From Solenopsis invicta (taxonomy: Eukaryota; Arthropoda; Insecta; Hymenoptera; Formicidae): a DNA stretch of 64,000 bases. Made by a program: the position numbers and the translations under genes. A model generated the notes under the pieces. The model worked only from the letters and a program-made list of their open reading frames with translations. It searched no databases and was not told the origin of the DNA. The stretch's first letter is position 1, and the number at the start of each line of letters is the position of its first letter. The DNA is taken from the NCBI RefSeq assembly GCF_016802725.1, contig NC_052666.1, positions 3,189,001 through 3,253,000 on the forward strand, given 5' to 3'. Positions 12,601 through 18,600 of this stretch are shown piece after piece.

Positions 12601-15600
12601 TCTTTTTGGTTCATTATAATATAATAGCAAGTGTTTATTAATATAATCTTTTACATCAGCTTTCTTTCCACGTGCAATTGCGATAGACATCAACAAAGCC
12701 GTACTAAAATTGTAAATAATTATTTTAGAAATCGCGACATTATCACTTAAAATCGTCGAAAGCTGAGTTGTTATTGCAGTTGCAGTATAATCGGCAAATA
12801 ACATTTGGAAAACAGATACACTTCCTGCAGACAACACGCTCATACATTAATATAAAAATACGTGCATTGATTTTATATGTTTATATCGTATTTTTTTACT
12901 ATTGGTTCTGTAGCGTCAATTGTCATGAATTGTCATAACTCATCAAATTTCAAGTTTAACTTGTAAAGCAATTTTTGCTCCTTCGTCCAATAATGATAGA
13001 AGAATGCCGATGATCCAACTTTTTTATGATTCTTCCTATGTGTGTCGTATTTTCCGTGTCAACTATGTTACTTATTGGTAACAATCCTAAAAATTTTGAA
13101 TATAAAAAATAAAGAATTATTATTTATATTTAATTATCTCGGTTAAACCACAATAAATTTATTAATTTTATAGATATGGGATGGTATTATTTTGTACAAA
13201 ATAGCAGATACAATTGAAGAAAATATTTCAAAAAGATAATTTTCTTCTATTTTAAATTAGGACTATAGTTCATGAATTTTTCAAAACTTTTAATTATTAA
13301 GTAAATAAAAATTATTTTCACTGAACACTATAATACTAAAATATTAATATTAAAATTAATACACGGTAATTAAATAAGGATTTTAATTTATAGGAAAGGT
13401 GATAATATGACATCTATTTTCATTTTATTGAATAACCTTGTTAATAACTAATATTTAATAGCCATAGTACATCTTTTTCTCTATTAATTAAAATATTTAT
13501 TTACTGTGTAACTCTGTTCATTAACAAAATATATTCCCGCAATTTAATTATTTCTAATAATTTCTTTAGAAATTTTAATTTTTGTATATTACTTATTTAT
13601 AGTACTTTTTATTAAATATTAGTATTTACGTAAAAGTTAATAAGTTACCTGTGATACTCAAACGTTTTTCTTGCGTTTCACTTTTTGTTTTACGTAGAAC
13701 ATCAGTGTTTGGTAGAATAGGAGGATAAGGATCGCTAAATCGAATTAAAGTTTTTGCTTCATTTCATACATATGTAGGTAATTGCGTCCGTTTTTGTGTC
13801 AAAGATTGCCTGCTATATCTAATCTTCGCTTTCCTATCAATTGTCGCCTCGTTGTATGGATAAAATCGGACTTGTAGTCTTTTATTGTTTTTTCTGACAG
13901 AATATTTTTGTTTTTAACTGAATAATTTCCAATTAAGCTGATTATTCTTGCACCACACTCTTTACATTTTCCTTTTTAATTTAATGGATGCATTTTTTTC
14001 TAATAGATCCTTTAGCATATGTTTTTGTACGTTACCGTACGTGCGTTCATGGAGAACGCCGGTCACAAAACCACGTTGTCCCGCGGAAGGAATGTGTCGC
14101 GTTGGGTGCGTGGGCGAGAATGCTGGACTTCTCTAAACTTTCAATTTTACGCACGGAATATTTCTAGTGATTTCGTTAAGATGATGCAGCTCGTGCGAGA
14201 GGTGATCGAGTTCTGAAATACATCGCGATGATGCAACGCATGATAAGCGCGGCAAACGCGCCCTGTCGAGCGACTAATGCACTAGATTTTTATCCTTTTA
14301 GGGAAAAGAGTATAGCGCGCGCCTTCCTAGAAATTTGGTCGGTACAGTAAGGCTATTATACTAAACAGCATACTTATGTAAATGACCAAACACAAGAAAT
14401 TCTTAAATTTTCCCAAAGTTTTGTTGCAAACAAGTCTGTCTATTTAGGTTTTAAAATAACATATTTTTTATTATCATTATAAACAGTTTCTTTCGGTTTT
14501 ATAGAAAGCCATTCTGTTGTCGATGTTATTATATTAAATTTATAGACAAAGTAGTAGTTGAGGTGTTTGGATTAAAGGTTTCGTCAATTGTAGTTTCGTT
14601 CGTTAACAGAGTGATTGAAAATGCGTGCAGTGATACTTAAAAGAATAATTGCAACTTATTGCAAAATATTAGTTTGATGAAATTTTTCATTACAATTTTT
14701 GATAAAACTTAATTGGAGCTATTTAAAACTGACAAAAGAACTTCTAGAACTTATAAAAAAACTTTTTGTACCTCAAAGAAAAAAAAATGAATTTGAAACC
14801 TGCGATTGTCCGTAACATTTTTGTTTGCAATCCTACAGATTTTCATCATAAAGATTTTTGATCTCTAGAACTCATCGGGGACTATCCAAAACTCTCAACA
14901 GAATTCCCAGAACTTTTAAAAAAATTTTTTGCACTTTGAAAGTACAAAGTTGACATTTGCGATCGTCCGTAACTTTTTCGTTTTTAATTCTATAGATTTT
15001 TTCATTAAGGCTCCTCAGTACTCGCCGCAGTCATATTGAAGTCGTGACGTCAGAAGCGAGAAATTGCGTGAAATGACACGTAATTTTGTCCGACATGCCA
15101 TTTGTAAATAAAGCCAATTTGGATAAAACAGACTAATTAAATGGCTTTAAAACACTTCTAAATATCGATCGCGACTATCCTTTTTCCACTTAACAGTCAG
15201 TAAATAGTCGTAAAAAGCATGTAAAGTGAAGCTATTGAAACAGGAAAACACACGGTGCAATTTCTAAATAAAGCTAATTTGAATAAAACAGACTAATCAG
15301 ATGGCTTTAAAACATTTCTAAATATCGGTCACGACTATTTTTTTTTCGCCTAGCAATCAGTAAACAGTCGTAAAAAGCACGTAAAAAGTGACCTAATTTA
15401 AATAGCTCTTGATGAGTTCTATAAAAAATCTTAATGAAAAAATTATGTAAAATTAATTGGGATTTTAACATTTTTAACTATGACCGCCTCAGGATATTCC
15501 ATTTCTATCAAATATGAGTGTGCAGTATGAACATAGACGTGGAATATCCTTTTTGAGGTAGCCATAGTTAAAATCCTAATAGTTTTGAAGTTTCGACTAT

Positions 15601-18600
15601 TTCTTTATACTACTTTTGAAAATTTAATTTTTATTTATTTTTTTTACTTTTTTCAGTCAGAGTTATTTCTAAAATGTATCGAGAATTCGTCGAAAGGAAT
15701 CGTATATGCTATTTAGAATTATTTTGACTTGACGTACACTTTTCTAATTTTTTTAATTTTTTTGTCTTAATCAAAGAAGTTTTTTTTATATCGAGAACTC
15801 TAGTACTCGTTAGAAAACATCGAATTTGCTATTCAGAACTATTCGGTGCAGCTATAAAAGTAACTACTAAATTAGTTATTAAAAAAAATTAATTAAAAGA
15901 AGGAGGTAAAATTATAAATAGAATAAAAAGAAGTTAAGTTATAACAATTGAAAAAAGTAATTCTAACTGTAACTTTGTTACAAGTAACAATGAGTTTTAA
16001 TATCCGATAGATCTCTTTTCAGCAATTAAACTTGAATAAAAATAAAAAATTTCAATCTTTTCTTCACACACACACACACACACACAAATACATCATAACT
16101 CGTAAACATAAAGATTCTCGAATAAAATTTTTATATAATAAATATGTAATTTTTTTAATTTTAATTTTATATATTTTATTATTCTATTTTTTTCTTTAAT
16201 TTTGTTTTATTTTATATATTTTAATTCAGTTCTTTTTATTAAAATGTATGACTCGTCTCTGACTCACAAGGGAACCTCTCAGAGTGTCACGCCCTGATTT
16301 TAATAAAATTTTACACATATTTAGGTAACATAATTAGATGATTTTAGAAACTATCAGTTGCTGCACATGTTCGATTTTAAGAAGTGAAATCAGTCTTCAT
16401 GTGTACAGCGATTTTTAGCTTTATCTCGAAAACCATTTAAAATATAAAAAAATGTTTTATACAAAAGTTTCACAATAAAATTATATCTATTTATTTACGT
16501 CAATAATATTTTTTAGAATAACTCTTTAAGCAATTATTTAAAAAAAGTTTTTTTAAATTATTTAAAAAAAGTTTTTTAAATAATTATTTTTTAAAACTAT
16601 TATTAACGTGAATGAATAGAAGTAATTTTATTGTAAATCTTTTGTACGAAACATTTTTTGAATAGTTACCGAGATATAACGAAAAAGCGGAAAATCACTA
16701 TACACATAACAAATGATTTCACCCCTTGAAACCAAATATACACCGCAACAGATAGTTTCTAAAATCATCTAATTATTAGTTACTTAAATGTGTGTAAACT
16801 TCATTAAGTCGGGGTGTGACACTTTGAGAGATTCCCTTAGTAAAAATAAATTTCTAAACGAGATTCAGACAACTTTTTGGAATATCGGTTAAAATTTAGC
16901 AAGTTAATTTTACAATTAATTTTTTAAACTAATAAAATCAATTTTAATTATTGCTTACAATTAATGAGTATGTTCTTTTCTAGCAATCGTTTGAGCAGCA
17001 GAAGAGAAGATCCCAAGGTGGAATGGGGGACAGCAAGTACGGCTTTTCCTTGTCCGGTCAAAGGAGCAATCAGTCTGGCTCACCAGAATATCTAGGGAGT
17101 TCCTTCGAGCCCAGATCTCCCCATCACAGTCCACCGGATCTTCCGCCTCGAGTCGATCGAAACGCAAAACCGATTAATCAAACGCCTCGGGGAACGATAG
17201 GGCGATCCGTCCAGGAACGTCTAGGAGTAAATAAAACTGACTCAATTCTAGATATGGGAAATTACATCAATGCGACTCCTCACAAAGCAAACGCCACGTC
17301 ATCCCTCGAACGGGCGCAGCCAAAAGCGGTAAGCTTCGATATTTCTTCTTCTTTAATGCACATGTTTTAATTTAAAGCTCCGGTTGCCTCAGCCGAGAAT
17401 TCCGCGTTGACGATAGTGACGTACTGTCACGGACAAAATCAGAACTAATAGGCGCGAAACGTGACAGATTGATGAGGAAATTTTGTTATGCATATCATTT
17501 CGTTGTTCATTTTCGTGTTTCATTGTAAAAATGTGATTTGTCTTGTATGTATCAAATTGTATGTATGTATAAAAAAAAAGAATTGCAAGTGAAGTTTCTT
17601 TGAATTTTATACACACACATAAAATCATATTTTTCATTTCTTTCAATAGCTATCTGTGTGTTTTCCTTTCTGAATATGCTTTACTTTACGTAGTTTTTAC
17701 AATTATTTATTGACTATCTCGCATAGCACGTAATATTACAGCAATATTTCAGTAATATTGTTGTTATATTGCAATATTACGTGCTGTACGGGATTAGATG
17801 AAAAAAAGGATAGTATAGGTCCATTTTTACAAGTGTTTTAAAACGATTTAGTTATTCTGTTTTATCCAAATTCTCTTTATTTGCAAATGCCACGGCGCAA
17901 ACTTTTACGTGTGATCTTTCGCTTATGACGTCACGACTTCAATATGGCGGCGAGTAGACAGGAGCCTTAAAATGAAGTACGCTATTTGATCGTAAGTTAC
18001 ATTTATGTTTTCTTACATAGGGAAGTTACGACAGCATGTCTTCGTATGATTCGTACAACAATACCAACGGGAACTCCAACTACGGGGTGACGAATTTGAA
18101 CACATCGACAGGTCGTTTGGGCCCGAATGTACCTGATGATCTCAAGAGCAGTAACATACCGGCAAGAGCGCATGATCCGTATAGATTCACTAGATCCACA
18201 GCTCAGCCCATTTCCACGCATGATGCTCTAACGCGAACCGATTATGCCAAATATAAGTATGTATTTAATGCATCTAACAAACTAAAATACATTTACTGTT
18301 ATAAATCTTCTTGATCTACAAATTACATTCTGATATATTGATGTTTAAGATTGGAATATTATAGAGGAATTGTCACTCAAGTGTTAAGTTGAAATTTAAT
18401 ACAGTTTTTGTTATTAAAATTTTGATAACTTAAAATAAGAGGGTTATTATGCTTAAAACAAATATTAAAAATATATTTTTTGGGAAAAGTATTAACATGA
18501 ATTTTATATAGGAGAACAATATTTGTACAAGAAGTTTGCTCATTTTTATAGGTGGTTTTGGGCCATCCGTGTCCAATCATCAATCATATAATTTTGTAGA

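Larger units (their letters stand above)
8930..15855. mobile_element. large inverted-repeat element (about 6.9 kb) in pyd intron
   Basis: The outer ends are inverted copies: the left end reads GCACCGAATAGTTCTGAATAGC and continues with ACGAGTACTAGAGTTCTCGA; the right end mirrors both at 15795-15850. A second matching block (TTTCGACGAGTTCTAGAG) lies at 9077 and, inverted, at 15675-15690, and a third at 9165-9185 and 15580-15605. Inside the arms is a roughly 165 bp repeat unit in several copies (about 9255, 9425, 10665; inverted about 14700-15000). The centre holds decayed coding sequence on the minus strand. Other small elements (15007-15150, 15478-15590) have inserted later. It looks like an old large DNA transposon; no known transposase is recognised and boundaries are approximate. 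Confidence 0.65.
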
